From: Leguminivora glycinivorella
Taxonomy: Eukaryota > Arthropoda > Insecta > Lepidoptera > Tortricidae
Assembly: GCF_023078275.1 (NCBI RefSeq)
Contig: NC_062983.1
Coordinates: 2,473,001-2,537,000, forward strand
Direction of reading: 5' to 3'
DNA length: 64,000 nucleotides
Below the pieces are notes generated by a model. It made no database searches. It saw only the letters and a list, made by a program, of their open reading frames with translations, and was not told where the DNA came from. The position numbers and the translations under genes were made by a program. Of this stretch, positions 20,219-31,433 are shown one piece after another (position 1 is the first letter of the stretch; every line of letters begins with the position of its first letter).

Positions 20219-23200
20219 ATGAACACACAAAATACACTAAACACACACCTATACACAAACACACACACAAACATTTGCCAAGTAAACCTCCAACATTGCA
20301 AAGACGCAATGTCCGAACTAGGACAATATGTTAGGAGGGCCAAAGTTGAAATAGCACTGCTGCAAGAACCTTATGCATGGAGGAACCGGGTGGCAGGCCT
20401 GGGACATCTGGGGGGAGCTCTATACTATGAGGGAAATGGTGAGCTACCTCCTAGAGCATGCATTTATGTGAGTAATAATGTGAGAAATATGGGATGCTTC
20501 ATGACCATGTGTTGCAGAGACCTTGTCGTGGTGGAGACCTACTTCATCAACGACGAAGGGAAGAGGTGCAAGGTGGCGCTGGCGTCCTGCTATCTGCCGG
20601 GCGACGCAGTGACACCCACAAAGGAATTGGAAGAAACGGTTCTGAGGTATAGAGGTAGGAAAATACCCCTGATAGTAGGTTGCGATGCTAACTCACATCA
20701 TGAGGTGTGGGGGAGCACCGACACCAACGAAAGGGGGGAATCTCTATTAGAATTCTTAATAAGCAGCGACCTGGAGATCATAAACACAGGCGACACACCT
20801 ACGTTTATAACAAGGGCGAGGAGAGAAGTGCTGGACATCACTGTAGCATCGAGAGAGATATCAGGCAAGGTAAAATGTTGGAGAGTGGACGAGGAGGACA
20901 GCATGTCTGACCACCGAAGGATACTCTACAGCATTGATTGTCGGGTAGAAAAGATGAAGGTAAGAAATCCACGCAAAACAGACTGGACGAAGTTCGGAGA
21001 GGAGCTAAAGAGAAATTCTGTCTCGGGTGGTAGGTACGAAAGTATTGACGACCTGGACAAAGGAGCACTCAGGCTGAAGGAGTTAGTAATAGCAGCATAC
21101 CACAAGGCATGTCCAGAGAAACTCGTGCAGGCAGGTAAAGGACAGCCATGGTGGAGCAGAGAATTACAGAAGGTAAGGAAGAAGGTTCGCAAGGCTATGA
21201 GGGTAGCGGTAAAGAAAGGCGACGCTCATAGCTGGGACGAGTACAGAGAGGTCAGGAATAAGTATACCAGACTAAGAGAGAGAGCTAGACAGGAGGGCTG
21301 GAGAAGATTTACAGAAGACATTGACAGTTACTCAGAAGGTGCGAGGGTGGTAAAGCTATTAGCTGGTGACCGGGCGTGCCAACTGGGGAGCCTAAGAGTA
21401 GACGGTGACTTAATCACAGAGCCGGAGAGGGTACTGAGTACTATGCTGAGCACACATTTTCCGGGCTGTGAGGAGGTGACAGAGATAGATGAGCAGGTGA
21501 GCCGGGGGAGGCCGACTGGGGAGGTGCGGCGGAAGTGGTGGAGGAGAGCAGGATGGAGTGGGCGCTCTTCTCCTTTGCACCCTTCAAGTCTGCGGGCCCG
21601 GATGAGGTCCTACCGGTACTACTGCAGAAAGGGTATGAGCACATAAAAGATGACCTACTGGAACTATACAGGGCAAGTATCGCTCACAGACACATTCCAA
21701 AGGTGTGGAGAGAGGTAAGGGCGGTTTTCCTACCTAAACCAGGCAAGAAATCATATCAAGAGGTAAAATCATTTAGAAGCATAAGTCTATCGTCTTTTGT
21801 CCTAAAGACCCTAGAGAAGGTGATAGACAAGCATATAAGAGAGAAGGTCAACTGCAGTGGAGACCCGCTTCACGGGAATCAGCATGCATATATGGCTGGG
21901 AAGTCAACGGAGACGGCCCTTCACAACCTAGCTGTGAGGGTAGAAAGGGCACTAGAATCGAAACAGTACGCTCTAGGCTGCTTCTTCGACGTGGAGGGGG
22001 CCTTTGACAGGGCTACCTTCCAAGCCGTTGAAGAGAGTCTGGAGAGAGAAGGCATCCGACCGACATTAGCGCAGTGGATAGGCAGTATGCTTAGGTGCAG
22101 GTCTATAACGGCGGAGTTGGGAGGAATAACAAAGACGATTAGTCCCAGGAGGGGGTTCCCGCAGGGAGGCTGCTTGTCACCCTTGATGTGGTGTCTACTT
22201 CTGGACTCTATGGTAAGAGAACTCAACAGGGGAGGCTTGTACATGCAGGCCTACTCTGATGACGGAGTACTACTGGTGAGAGGTATGGTCCTCAGTGTCA
22301 TGAGGAACATAATGGTAAGAGGTCTCAGACAGGTACTGGGATGGTGCAGAGGGAGAGGACTGGATCTCAATCCGTCGAAAACTAAGCTGGTGTTATTCAC
22401 TAATAAGAGGAAAAAAGAGCTGGAACCCATAAAAATAGAGGGCGTAGAACTAGAAATAGTAGACGAGTTCAAATATCTGGGCATTACTCTTGACAGTTCA
22501 CTCAGATACAAGACTCATATCAGAGAGCAGACGGCTAAGGCCATAAGAACGCTGTACCAATGTAAAAGGGCAGTAGGGAAGAACTGGGGACTAAAGCCGA
22601 GTATGATCCACTGGATTTACAAAGCCATTATCACACCCAGGGTGCTATATGGGGCGGTGATCTGGTGGCACAGGACCCATATTGGAGAATATCGGAAGAA
22701 TCTGACAAAAGTACAAAGACTAGCCTGCCTCATGATGACGGGGGCTATGAGAACCACCCCGACACATGCTATGGAGGTGCTGTTAGGCTTAAAGCCCCTC
22801 TGGATTGAGGCAGAGAAGAGAGCCATGGAACAGTGGTACAGAATAAAAGCATGCAAGGAATGGAGAGGAAGTTGCGTGGACAAGAGACACGCACTGATAC
22901 AAAGAGAGGCACTATCGAAGCTAGAAATGCTGATGGTTAATAATGACCTCATAAAGAGGGAGGAGATTTTCGATAAGAAGTATAGAGTACATATAGGAGA
23001 AAGAGACAACTGGAAGGTAGAGGTCGGGCACCCAACGACTATATGCTTCACAGATGGCTCTAGGAGAAGCTCTACAAAGCTAGCAGGGGCGGGAATAGTA
23101 ATCCCGAAACTAGGAGAAAAGGTGTCGATACCACTAGGGAGATACACTAGCGTGTTCCAAGCAGAGGTATGTGCCATAGCGCGCTGTGCACGTATATTAA

Positions 23201-23904
23201 AAGAAAGCGATAAACAAGATGGAGCCGTGGTCATATACACCGACAGTCAAGCGGCACTAAAGGCTCTGAAGAGAACATCGGTGACCTCGTCCCTGGTGAG
23301 AGAATGCAAGGAAGAGCTCAACTCGATAGGCAAGCATAGAAGTGTAACGGTTGCGTGGGTACCGGGACACCAGGGAGTCACAGGTAATGAGAAAGCGGAC
23401 GAGCTGGCAAGGGCGGGGGCGGAGACGGAATTCTTGGGTCCGGAACCGGCTCTGCCTATGTCAGCTGACGTCACGAAAGGAGTCATTGAGAGGATAAAAG
23501 AGATGGAAGCACAAAGAGCCTGGGAAAGAGAGACCAGTTGCAGACAAACGAAGATGATGATAGAAGGTAGAGACCAAAGGAGAGCTAGGTATCTTCTGAA
23601 ACTAGGTAAGAACAGTCTAAGAATGTTGACCGGTATCATAACGGGACACAACACTCTTAACAGACATATGAAGATAATAGGTATCAGTAGTGACGAATCC
23701 TGTCCACACTGTGGTAAGGAGGAGACTAGTTTGCACCTACTAGCAGAATGTATCATGTATGCGGCACCGCGACATGAAACATTCGGTAGAGACAATTTGG
23801 GAGAAGATGAACTCAAGGATGTCAAACTTAAAGATGTCCTTCTGTTCTGCAGGAAAACAAGAAGATTTGAGGAGAGAAGTGTGGGAGAGCAGCCGGGACA
23901 GTAA
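20219..23904 (+). pseudogene. LINE ORF2: endonuclease, RT, RNase H (one frameshift)
   Basis: Two overlapping frames (20219-21646 and 21535-23904) make one protein, broken by a 1-nt type shift near 21520-21540. Frame 1 carries the APE-like endonuclease: LLQEPYAW, ASCYLPGD, GCDANSHHEVWGS and MSDHRRIL. Frame 2 opens in the RT N-terminal region (FKSAGPDEVLP, FRSISLSSFVLKTLEKVID), then FFDVEGAFDRATF (motif A), FPQGGCLSPLMW (motif B) and AYSDDGVLL (motif C, 22252-22263). Motif C has serine where most LINEs have alanine or valine. RNase H follows: FTDGS, YTDSQAALKAL, GHQGVTGNEKADELA. Last is the finger CPHCGKEETSLHLLAEC at about 23701. Target-primed reverse transcription would need the frameshift to be absent or bypassed. 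Confidence 0.8.
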
Positions 23905-24013
23905 CCTGCAGCTCCAACTCCAGGGAATTGGGCTGAATGAACGCACCAGCGATCGACAGCCCGCCTGTATCCGGCCAGGCGTCCCTACACTACATCTACA
24001 TCTACATCACTTT

Positions 24014-24198
24014 CTGTCATATTTTGTATTTGGTATAGCAACCGATTCTTTGATATGTTTGTTTACGTTTTTGTAAGTCTGTCGGTCAATAACAGTTCTC
24101 ATGTAAACACTGAATAAATTCCTAGTGTACACTTTCTTGGTTTCCTTGTGTTATAGATCTCTGCTATATAGTGTTAGACCTGTGGGATATCCCCCACA
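24014..24198 (+). repeat. copia 3' LTR (first 13 bases missing)
   Basis: By eye identical to 14658-14842 over 185 bases. It starts directly after the LINE tail and ends CCCCCACA. Confidence 0.85.
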
Positions 24199-24204
24199 AG
24201 TTTA

Positions 24205-24352
24205 ACGCCTACCAGTGGCGTGGTGTAAAGTTTTTTATTGATAGAGCCGGAGGGGTTTTCGGGATCTGTTTTGTATGAATTTCTACAGACACTGGATAAT
24301 TTTAGGGAACCCGTAGGGAGTCGAGTTGTATCGACGCCCCGCCACTGACGTC
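24205..24352. repeat. short inverted-end repeat
   Basis: CCAGTGGCGTGG near 24212 and CCCCGCCACTG near 24338 form inverted ends, with GTCGAGTTGTATCGACG inside. It resembles a family I know from lepidopteran DNA, but the boundaries are approximate. Confidence 0.4.
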
Positions 24353-24844
24353 TACATTGATCTAAGAATTCTACGATAGGTGTTAAATGCTCTTCTGGTT
24401 GTGCAAGCATCCATGTTAGGCAGTATTACGGTCAGGTGATTTATCTGCTCGTTTATGCCCAATTTCATAAAAAAAAAATATCTGTTATGTTGCTCCTAAT
24501 CTCTCGACTTCTGCTGAATCCATGTTTTCCAAATTGCGTCAAAAAAGTCGCCATCTCATCACATTTCCCCAACGGTCAGTTCTTTCAGATTCCACAATTT
24601 TAACACCCTAATTGCGACAAAATAATCGCAGCGACTAATCGCAACACCACCACCACCCTAACCCCTCAACCGGAAGTACGTCGGGTCGCCGTCTCGCGGC
24701 GGCTAAGTAAACATCCGCCCGCGGCGTCCGCCGGATGCGAATTCTCCCATTTGCCGCTAACGGGAGCACATCCGGTTTGTCTGTATGGAAGACAATTGGC
24801 ATTGGGATAAAATCTGATAAAACGTGGTATTTCTTGTTCATAGT
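24353..24844. other. unassigned DNA with GC-richer patch
   Basis: 24660-24780 is richer in CG with CGGCGGC and CCGCCGG words. No gene or clean repeat was found. Confidence 0.35.
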
Positions 24845-25145
24845 TTTAGATCGTCATCCTCTTTGCCAACTAATCCCAGGATTTGGCATAGACACTAGTT
24901 TTACGACCGACTGCCATCTGGGTGACTAGCCGAATGGCACAATCGCTCACGAAACGCTCACGAAACGAAGCGCTAGTAGATATCTATCTCTATCGCGCTT
25001 GCGTATTGGCGCGACAGAGCCAGCGGCGTATCGCTTTCGTTTGGCGTCGGAGAAATGCCATTCGGCTACGGGGCCAGATCCTCCAACTCGAAGGGTTACT
25101 AGGCCTTTTTGGGATTAGTCCGGTTCCTTCACCAAAAAGCCATCA
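24845..25145 (+). repeat. tRNA-Ser-like SINE fragment split by a MITE
   Basis: 24845-24924 and 25072-25145 match adjacent parts of the family seen reversed at 37621-37800 (CTAATCCCAGGATTTGGC, ACTAGTTTTACGA, CTGCCATCTG, then GGGTTACTAGGCCTT, GGATTAGTCCG). The two halves are separated by the MITE at 24925-25071. Confidence 0.65.
24925..25071. mobile_element. TAGCCGAATGGCA MITE, copy 1
   Basis: Ends TAGCCGAATGGCA and TGCCATTCGGCTA, with an interior of CTCACGAAACG and TAGATATCTATCTCTATCG. Other copies are at 60720-60838 and 63867-64000 (cut by the window edge). It lies inside a SINE and so is younger than that SINE. Confidence 0.7.
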
Positions 25146-25177
25146 AACTTGACTTTGCTGAAATCCAAACCTTTATT

Positions 25178-25435
25178 TTTAACCTCTAAACGCAAAAACG
25201 ACGGGGTGTATATGTTTGACGTGTCTGTCTGTTTGCCTGTCTGTCTGTCAGTCTGTCTGTGAGTGTGTCTTTCTGTGGCATTGTAGCTCCCGAACGGATG
25301 AACCGATTTAGATTTAGTTTTTTTGTTTGAAAGCTGAGTTAATCGGGAGTGTTCTTAGCCAAGTTTCATGAAAATCGGTTCACTAAGTCGGGGTTTTAAT
25401 TCAAAATTATAATTTTGTGGTTAGGTTATTATTTT
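25178..25435 (+). repeat. CTGT-tract repeat family, copy
   Basis: The order is CGCAAAAACGACGGGGTG, GTTTGACGTGTCTGTCTG, a variable CTGT tract, CCCGAACGGATGAACCGATTT, AAAGCTGAGTTA, ATGAAAATCGGT and finally TTTTGTGGTTAGGTTA. This is the same order as at 28851, 31347 and 41070. Non-coding retroposon-like repeat. Confidence 0.7.
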
Positions 25436-26329
25436 ACCTGTTTCCTTTTAGTTATCAAATCACACAATTTTACACCCGAAACCCAAACGTAAGTCTAGTA
25501 AATGAGACATAATAAATCTGACAGCGGGCCTTCATTCAATTGGACATACAAAAATTAAAGGGGTCCATTGGCGGGTAACGGCCGTCATTCGTCCGGGCTC
25601 CTTCCCGATCGTTCGGTGAATGGGTACCTTGGGACCTTTGGGGATACACGGGCGAGTATTAGGGACGGGACTGTTGTTTTAGAAGGTATTTTTATAAAAC
25701 TAATCGGCAGCCACAACTGGTGAAAAGTGAGGTTAAGGATGGATCTACCGAAAACAATCTGAGGCCATATTTCCAGGTATCCCTGGGAGGGAAAAAAGGT
25801 AGTGGCGGATCTGCGTCAGTTTCAAGTCAGTGACTGGCAAGAGGCTGCGCAGGATATCTAATTTTAGAGGCCAAGATTCATTTTGGATCACTAAGGCAAT
25901 AAAAATACTTTAGTTTTAGTTATATTTATTAGGAAAAAGTGGAACTGATAATGATGACCGACAAATCACCACACCGAAAAATTTATGCCACATCGAATAA
26001 TAATACCACATTTAATATATTTTAGATAATACCTACTTATGTTAACGTGGCTTCATAATAATATATTATGTATTTATGTATTATTATTTATAGAGTATTT
26101 TCATAACTCTCGGGATTATGATGGGAGGCATGCATATTCTCTTGAGAGCCCGATCGTATCCCATTCTAAGAGCTGAACCAACATTTCTCTGAGATTTTGT
26201 TTTGCCAATGTTTCGTTACTAAATGCTTGATCTAAGAGTAGATACCTATGTTATTGTTTATCCTAGGGCACCCCATAGCCCCATAAACGCATAATAATAT
26301 GATAAGATGTAACTATGAATCACAAATAG
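25436..26329. other. unassigned DNA
   Basis: I found no gene or recognisable element. Confidence 0.4.
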
Positions 26330-26462
26330 AGCGCGGACGCGGCAGGCCCATGCAGAAGAAGATGGAGGGATGACCTAGACACCTTATTCACCAACTGGCC
26401 GGTTGCTGGTTAAGGGAGGAAGGGAGGAGAGGCCCAGCAGTGGGGCACCATTATAGGCTAAA
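26330..26462 (+). pseudogene. LINE C-terminal remnant
   Basis: Translation gives RGRPMQKK, WRDDLDTLFTNW and then a QQW-type ending, which is the terminal signature of RTE-like reverse transcriptases. It ends in an A/T-rich AAATAAA tract. Very short and out of frame in places. Confidence 0.5.
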
Positions 26463-26779
26463 TAAAAAAAATAAAGACGTAACTAGTAAAAAAAACTTCG
26501 TTTCCGCCTGTTACATCAGCCCGTGTGTCCTCCAATACGCAAAGGCCCGCTCCCTCATCAGATTAGACGGGAAGAGATTAAATGACCGATTCCTAACAAT
26601 GCTACCGGGAGGTTTTTGGCTCTAACTCAATTTCACTTGTAGGTCATGTTGAATAAACGAGTGATTTAATCATGGTATGCTTACCTCCCTTTTGGTCCCT
26701 TTTAAAGGTTTAATGATTAAAAAAGCTTCCGGACCTTAAGTGGATGAGCACTCTGGAATATGACGAAACCTTTGTTTTT

Positions 26780-26880
26780 TTCTAGTTGGAATAGACCACG
26801 ATCACACCTGATGGTAAGTGATGATGCGGTCTACGGTGGAGCACGCTTACCTACGAGATACCTATTTACTCTTGCTTTAA
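26780..26880 (+). repeat. retroposon end fragment
   Basis: It holds CACACCTGATGGTAAGTGATGATGCGGTC, a block shared with 7755-7800, followed by CTACGAGATACC. Widespread in lepidopteran DNA as far as I know; origin uncertain. Confidence 0.45.
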
Positions 26881-26955
26881 AGAGACATTAATTAATCGAT
26901 AAAGAGTACACTAGTCTATCGAGTAGGTATAATTTAATTTGTATTTGTTAGTATA

Positions 26956-27275
26956 AAAGCGTGTTACAAAACACGGAGAAACTAAAAAGCCAAAAATAAT
27001 AAACCTTCGAATTCAGATGTCTTATCGGATTGCAATAATCTGAACATCCAAATTATAAATAAATCAATTATTTTTGTAGTCGGTTCCAGACCTGTTCGTC
27101 GCCTTGCTATTTCCTGTTTGCCCCACCCAACCATACGCAGGCTGGCCCCGACTCCAAAAATAATTGATTTGTTTATAATTTGGATGTTTAGATTATTCCA
27201 ATCCGATAAGAAATCTGAATTCGAAGGTTTATTATTTTTGGCTTTTTAGTTTCTCCGTGTTTTGTAACACGCTTT
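26956..27275. repeat. long inverted repeat, about 126-bp arms
   Basis: Left arm 26956-27085 and right arm 27150-27275 pair with few differences (AAAGCGTGTTACAAAACACG ... CGTGTTTTGTAACACGCTTT). The 65-base loop contains GTAGTCGGTTCC. A transcript would form a very long hairpin. Confidence 0.8.
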
Positions 27276-27741
27276 TTTTGAAGGCGGTTTTATTTTTTGT
27301 TAAAAAGTTAATTTATTTGTTGATTTTTAGTGGTTCCTAGTGATATTATATGTATCAGTCCGAATATATGTACAGTAGTGAAAGAATTATCCTTTAACTC
27401 CTAACCGTTGAGGAGTTGACCTTCCATCATCAGCTCAGCCACATAAAATTATTACCATCAGGCGTAAATACTGGTGTACCTTTGAAAAATACACTAAGAA
27501 CATTACATGTGCCTATAACATTTGAAGAGTTCCCTCGATTTCTCCAAGATCCCATCATCAGACCCCGACTTGGTACCAATGGGACCATCTCGGGGTTATA
27601 CCCGTTCGATCAAAAAAAAAATTTTGAAAATCGGTCCACGATTCTCGGAGATATCGAGTAACATACATACAAAAAAAAAATAAAAAAATAAAAAAACATT
27701 CAGTCGAATTTAGAACCTCCTCCTTTTTTGAAGTCGGTTAA
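27276..27741 (+). repeat. GAAGTCGGTT element
   Basis: It begins TTTTTGAAGGCGGTT and ends CCTTTTTTGAAGTCGGTTAAA, with TCGGAGATATCGAGTAACATAC near the end. This is a common non-coding dispersed repeat of Lepidoptera. Its start abuts the inverted repeat before it. Confidence 0.6.
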
Positions 27742-27844
27742 AAATAGTGAGAATGTTTAAGGAAACAATACTTAATACTGTGCATTTCGATAATATGCTT
27801 ATCTAATTTGTAAGTAAGTGAATGTACAAGTTTCTAATGGGGTG

Positions 27845-27955
27845 GCAACGCGCATGTGACACTGTTTGAGTTGCAGGCGTCCATAGGTAACGGTGACCGC
27901 TTTACATCAGGCGGGCCGTATGCTTGTTTGCCATCGATGTAGTATAAAAAAAAAA
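27845..27955 (+). repeat. poly(A)-ended retroposon fragment
   Basis: GCGCATGTGACACTG, GTTGCAGGCGTCCATAGG and GGGCCGTATGCTTGTTTGCC are followed by an A11 run. Related to 8135-8225. Confidence 0.55.
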
Positions 27956-28850
27956 AACTATTACCTACGGCCGAACGGCAACGGCCTGTGAACAGGCAAT
28001 GGCTATTGAACAGGCAATGGACGTCAAAGTGTCACTGTCGACTTTTGACAAAATTTCGATCTTACAGTGGAATAAAATTTGCTTGAGAAATTAGCGTGAG
28101 TCAAAACAAAGTCATATTATTTACAAAATCAGATACCTACACGTCACATACAGTAGAAAACTACAGATTTAGCAAAACACACCTATTTAAATAGTGAACT
28201 CAACTCAACTGAGCAACATTCAGTTGCATCCACAAAATAAAGTCGGATCTTATAAATACATTCTCGTACTCCATTCCTGCGATTTTAACCCTCCACTGCA
28301 GCTGGTAATCGTGCGGAAGCTACGGACAGCTATTGGACGTCCGTTTTAGTCCACTGGGCAGCGGAACGGTTGGGTGTTTGTTTTAAAGACGCCTCTTTAA
28401 CAATAGTTTGAATTTGATGAGATGAATAAGTTTTTAAAATAGAGTAAAATGTAAAATAAATAGGTATTTAATTGTGTTTAAGATTTTGCAACATACAACA
28501 AATCATATAAAAAATATTAGGAAACAACAAACATAAATACTTAATTATAAAGTTATAACTACACAAAATAAATGAACATTTTGGACACAAACATAAAACT
28601 TCACCTGCGTGGAATCAGTAATTTTCCAAACGCCTGATAAAAAAATAAAGGCAACAGTAATTCAATTTGAGAAAAATGCTTACATCAGTTAACAGGCACT
28701 GCCTCAATTATTTCACTTTTTGGGTTTCACGGATATTATTACGTATAAACCTTGCATTTGAATCAATCTGTTAACCGCATCATACGCAATTGCGTATTAA
28801 AGATACATAGGGACAGACATAGGGACAGACAGCGGAAAGCGACTTTGTTT
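27956..28850. other. unassigned A+T-rich DNA
   Basis: No gene recognised. 27975-28020 has a short near-repeat (GTGAACAGGCAATGG / TTGAACAGGCAATGG). Confidence 0.4.
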
Positions 28851-28909
28851 TTAACCCCCGACGCAAAAACGAAGGGGTGTTATAAGTTTGACGTGTCTGT
28901 CTGTGTGTA

Positions 28910-28952
<43 letters not shown>

Positions 28953-29128
28953 GTGTGTGTCTGTCTGTGGCATCGTAGCTCTCGAACGGATGAACCGATT
29001 TTGATTTAGTTTTTTTGTCTGAAAGCTGAGTTAGTTGGGAGCGTTCTTAGCCATGTTTCATGAAAATCGGTCCACTAGGTCGCGGTCGAGGTTTTTTTCA
29101 AAATTTTAATTTTGTGGTTAGGTTATTA
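28851..29128 (+). repeat. CTGT-tract repeat family, copy
   Basis: Family as at 25178. Here the CTGT tract is long (about 28891-28968) with GTCTGTTTGTCTG interruptions. Confidence 0.75.
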
Positions 29129-29134
29129 CTATAC

Positions 29135-29394
29135 AGGGTGATATAAAAAAGACCGTTCAAACCTTGCATAGTGACTTTCGAGGTCACAATGAACAACTTT
29201 ATTTATGGAACCAATGCTGAAATTGCTAAAAAAATGCCGTTTCATACATTTCGACTGTTATTATGCCGCTCATTTCTATGGAACAGTCAAATTATTTTCT
29301 CGCGATTTCTGCATTGGTCCCATAATAAAAGTTGTTCATTATGACGTCAAAAGTCATAATGCAAAGTTTGAATGGTCCTTTTTGTTTCACCCTG
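29135..29394. mobile_element. mariner/Tc1-like MITE (CAGGGTG ends)
   Basis: Ends CAGGGTGATATAAAAAAG and CTTTTTGTTTCACCCTG form roughly 29-bp inverted repeats flanked by TA on both sides (29133-29134, 29395-29396). TA duplication fits Tc1/mariner. A degenerate copy spans about 62910-63155, and an end fragment lies near base 30. Confidence 0.7.
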
Positions 29395-29400
29395 TAAGTC

Positions 29401-29648
29401 AGCAATTCCCGTTAAGTTTGTACATTTGGATAACGTCTCCGATTTTGAAAAAAATTGGTAGGCTGATAGAGTCCATGATGCTGAGCAAGATCCACTAGGT
29501 CTCCCAAAATTTCCTAGGTTGATTGTATGAAATTTTCCTTTTTTGTTACCGAAAATGTATAGAAATCTGGTAACAATAAAGGAAGGTCTATCAATTTTTA
29601 TCAAAATCGGAGACGTGATCCAAATGTACAAACTTAACGGAAATTGCA
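29401..29648. repeat. foldback element, deleted copy
   Basis: Same family as 3690-4008. The left arm is complete, the right arm has lost its outer-middle section, and the centre still has GTTACCGAAAATGTATAG. It abuts the preceding MITE with a six-base gap. Confidence 0.75.
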
Positions 29649-30270
29649 CAAGTATTATACGGATAGTGATATTAGTATGTAAAAACAATACTTATTCTCA
29701 ATGACTAATGCAATACCAAAAACTAATAAAGCTAGTTAAAACCAGCAGACTCTGCTAGATCTTTTCCATCACTAGGGGTGCATAAAATAAAACTAGCGCA
29801 ATGAAAAGACAACCATCGTAAGGAATCGAAGGCAATAAATTTTTATGACATCTATTTTCTAAGAGATGTAGCATAACTAGTGAATGTTTTTGGTATTGAA
29901 ATAGGTACTTGTATATCTAATTTTGCTGTGGTTGTGAAATCTTGGGGAGACATCTTGGTAATTTTGTTTATTTATTTTCCGGGGTGGAAGCATTGAGTTT
30001 TTACTAACAAATACATTCTAAAGATTCTGTTTAGCCCAATGATTGACTAGTAGAGAATGCCTCAAGGCGTTAAGTCCGCCATTTGCACTGTTGTTTTGTA
30101 AATTTGTGCAATAAAGTTTAAATAAATACATGGAATTCAATACGAAGTTATATATTTGGATGCTGATATTGTATACTTACCAACGGCAAACAATACCTAA
30201 GTTACTCGTGATAAAATTACTGAAGTAGCAGTCTTACCTAAACCATAGAGAAATAACTGAGGGAAGAGTT
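29649..30270. other. unassigned A+T-rich DNA
   Basis: 30105-30130 has GTGCAATAAAGTTTAAATAAATA, which looks like a retroposon 3' end. Nothing else was found. Confidence 0.4.
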
Positions 30271-30800
30271 TTGTAATTCCATACATCAGTAAATGCAAAT
30301 TTATTGTAGTGACATCTAGCGACAATTACGCGTCAATCACGCGTCAAGTAGCGTAAATTATCAGTATGGCTACTCGACATTAGGTGCCAACAGTGTTGCG
30401 TCTGCCAAAAATGTAATATTAAAACAGTTTGCAACTTATATTACAAGTAGAAAAAATTGAAAACTGAGTTATGATTATGTACTAGCTTTTGCCCGCGGCT
30501 TCGCTCGCGTTAAAAAGAGACAAAAAGTAGCCTATGTCACTTTCCATGCCTTCAACTATCTCCACTTAAAAAAACATGTCAATTTGTTTCTCCGTTTTAC
30601 CGTGAAAGACGGACAAACAAACAGACACACACACTTTCCCATTTATAATATTAGTATGGATTAGCTAAACATTATTGAACATTAGACTTTTTGTTCGTCG
30701 CGACATCTGTTATCGACAAGCAGCAGTACTGATAATTTACGCTAGTTGACGCTAGACGTCACTACATAAAACTCGCATTTATTGATGTATGGAGTTACAA
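30271..30800. repeat. inverted-repeat element (GACATCTAGCG type) with nested repeat
   Basis: 30271-30366 and 30727-30800 are diverged reverse complements (CCATACATCAGTAAATGC, GTAGTGACATCTAGCG, GTAAATTATCAGTA and partners). Inside, 30480-30662 is a separate repeat running from CTAGCTTTTGCCCGCGGCTT to TTTATAATATTAGTATGGAT. A reversed relative of its head lies at 38770-38921. Confidence 0.65.
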
Positions 30801-30810
30801 TTTTATTCCA

Positions 30811-30966
30811 CGAATACGCACGAAGCGCTTTGCTTCTTCTTTTCTTATGCGCACTGCCAAGGAGTGGAATTCCTTGCCGGCGGCTATATTTCCGAGCTGA
30901 TATAACCCGGCAACCTTCAAATCAAGAGTGAACAGGCATCTTCTGGGCGAGCTCACTCCATCGTAG
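30811..30966 (+). pseudogene. LINE ORF2 C-terminal fragment
   Basis: Reads TAKEWNSLPAAIFPS, a TGA stop, then YNPATFKSRVNRHLLGELTPS and a terminal TAG. This is the usual end of jockey/CR1-group reverse transcriptases. 37499-37600 carries a second copy (YNPAIFKSRVKRHLLG). A 5' truncation plus an internal stop make it dead. Confidence 0.7.
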
Positions 30967-31346
30967 GCCACGTCTTTGCCTTTGGCTAGTCTGTGGTCAA
31001 GAGTAAGCCCATTTATAATAAAAAAAAAACAACTCTTTCCTTATTATACTTATTCCTTTCTGCCTAAACCCTGAGGTTATACCTATCGCAGAGATTAAAA
31101 TATTATTTCACGCACATGTTACAAGACATCATTAAAACGGTTTTAACACCTCATATGGCGTGGCGTGGCTCACACATTTTAATCTACCTTTCGCCATCCA
31201 TCAATACTCGGTAATACCATGTATGGAGTATGTCGATCGTAATACCGCTTAATTCGGTACGATATTCTGTGATGTGAGGATTTCTTGAACGTAGAGCGGG
31301 AGCTGGTTGTTATTTTATGCATCATTTTTGACATGTTTCGTTTTTT

Positions 31347-31398
31347 TAACCCCCGACGCAAAAACGACAGGGTGTTATAAGTTTGACGTGTCTGTCTG

Positions 31399-31433
<35 letters not shown>

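Larger units (their letters stand above)
18327..24013 (+). mobile_element. LOA/I-like non-LTR retrotransposon nested in copia
   Basis: It has a G+C-rich 5' leader (18327-18958), two ORFs, and a 3' end in a (CTACAT)n tail at about 23985-24008, directly abutting the copia LTR. ORF2 combines APE-type endonuclease, RT, RNase H and a CCHC-like finger. That set fits RNase H-bearing clades (LOA, I); the opening CQVNLQHCK is LOA-like. R1 and jockey usually lack RNase H. It appears full length, with one frameshift in ORF2. Confidence 0.8.
14645..24198 (+). mobile_element. Ty1/copia LTR retrotransposon carrying a nested LINE
   Basis: Composite: 5' LTR, gag-pol with the integrase core missing, a 5.69-kb LINE inserted in the RNase H region, and a 3' LTR lacking its first 13 bases. 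The copia sequence between about 18326 and LTR base 14 is absent, so the LINE insertion was accompanied by a target deletion of what should be the RNase H end and polypurine tract. Identical LTRs argue for a recent copia insertion and an even more recent LINE insertion. Confidence 0.85.

Noticed and set aside
22617..23825. Minus-strand frames of about 200 codons opposite LINE ORF2
   Set aside because: Antisense shadows of RT/RNase H coding sequence; no recognisable domain.
14645..24198. Two separate LTR elements, or a solo LTR at 24.0 kb
   Set aside because: The two LTRs look identical over 185 bases and bracket copia coding sequence plus one LINE, so one composite insertion explains them.
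30484..30662. Helitron assignment for the CTAGCTTTTGCCCGCGG repeat
   Set aside because: I could not see a TC...CTRR structure with a 3' hairpin, so the class is left open.
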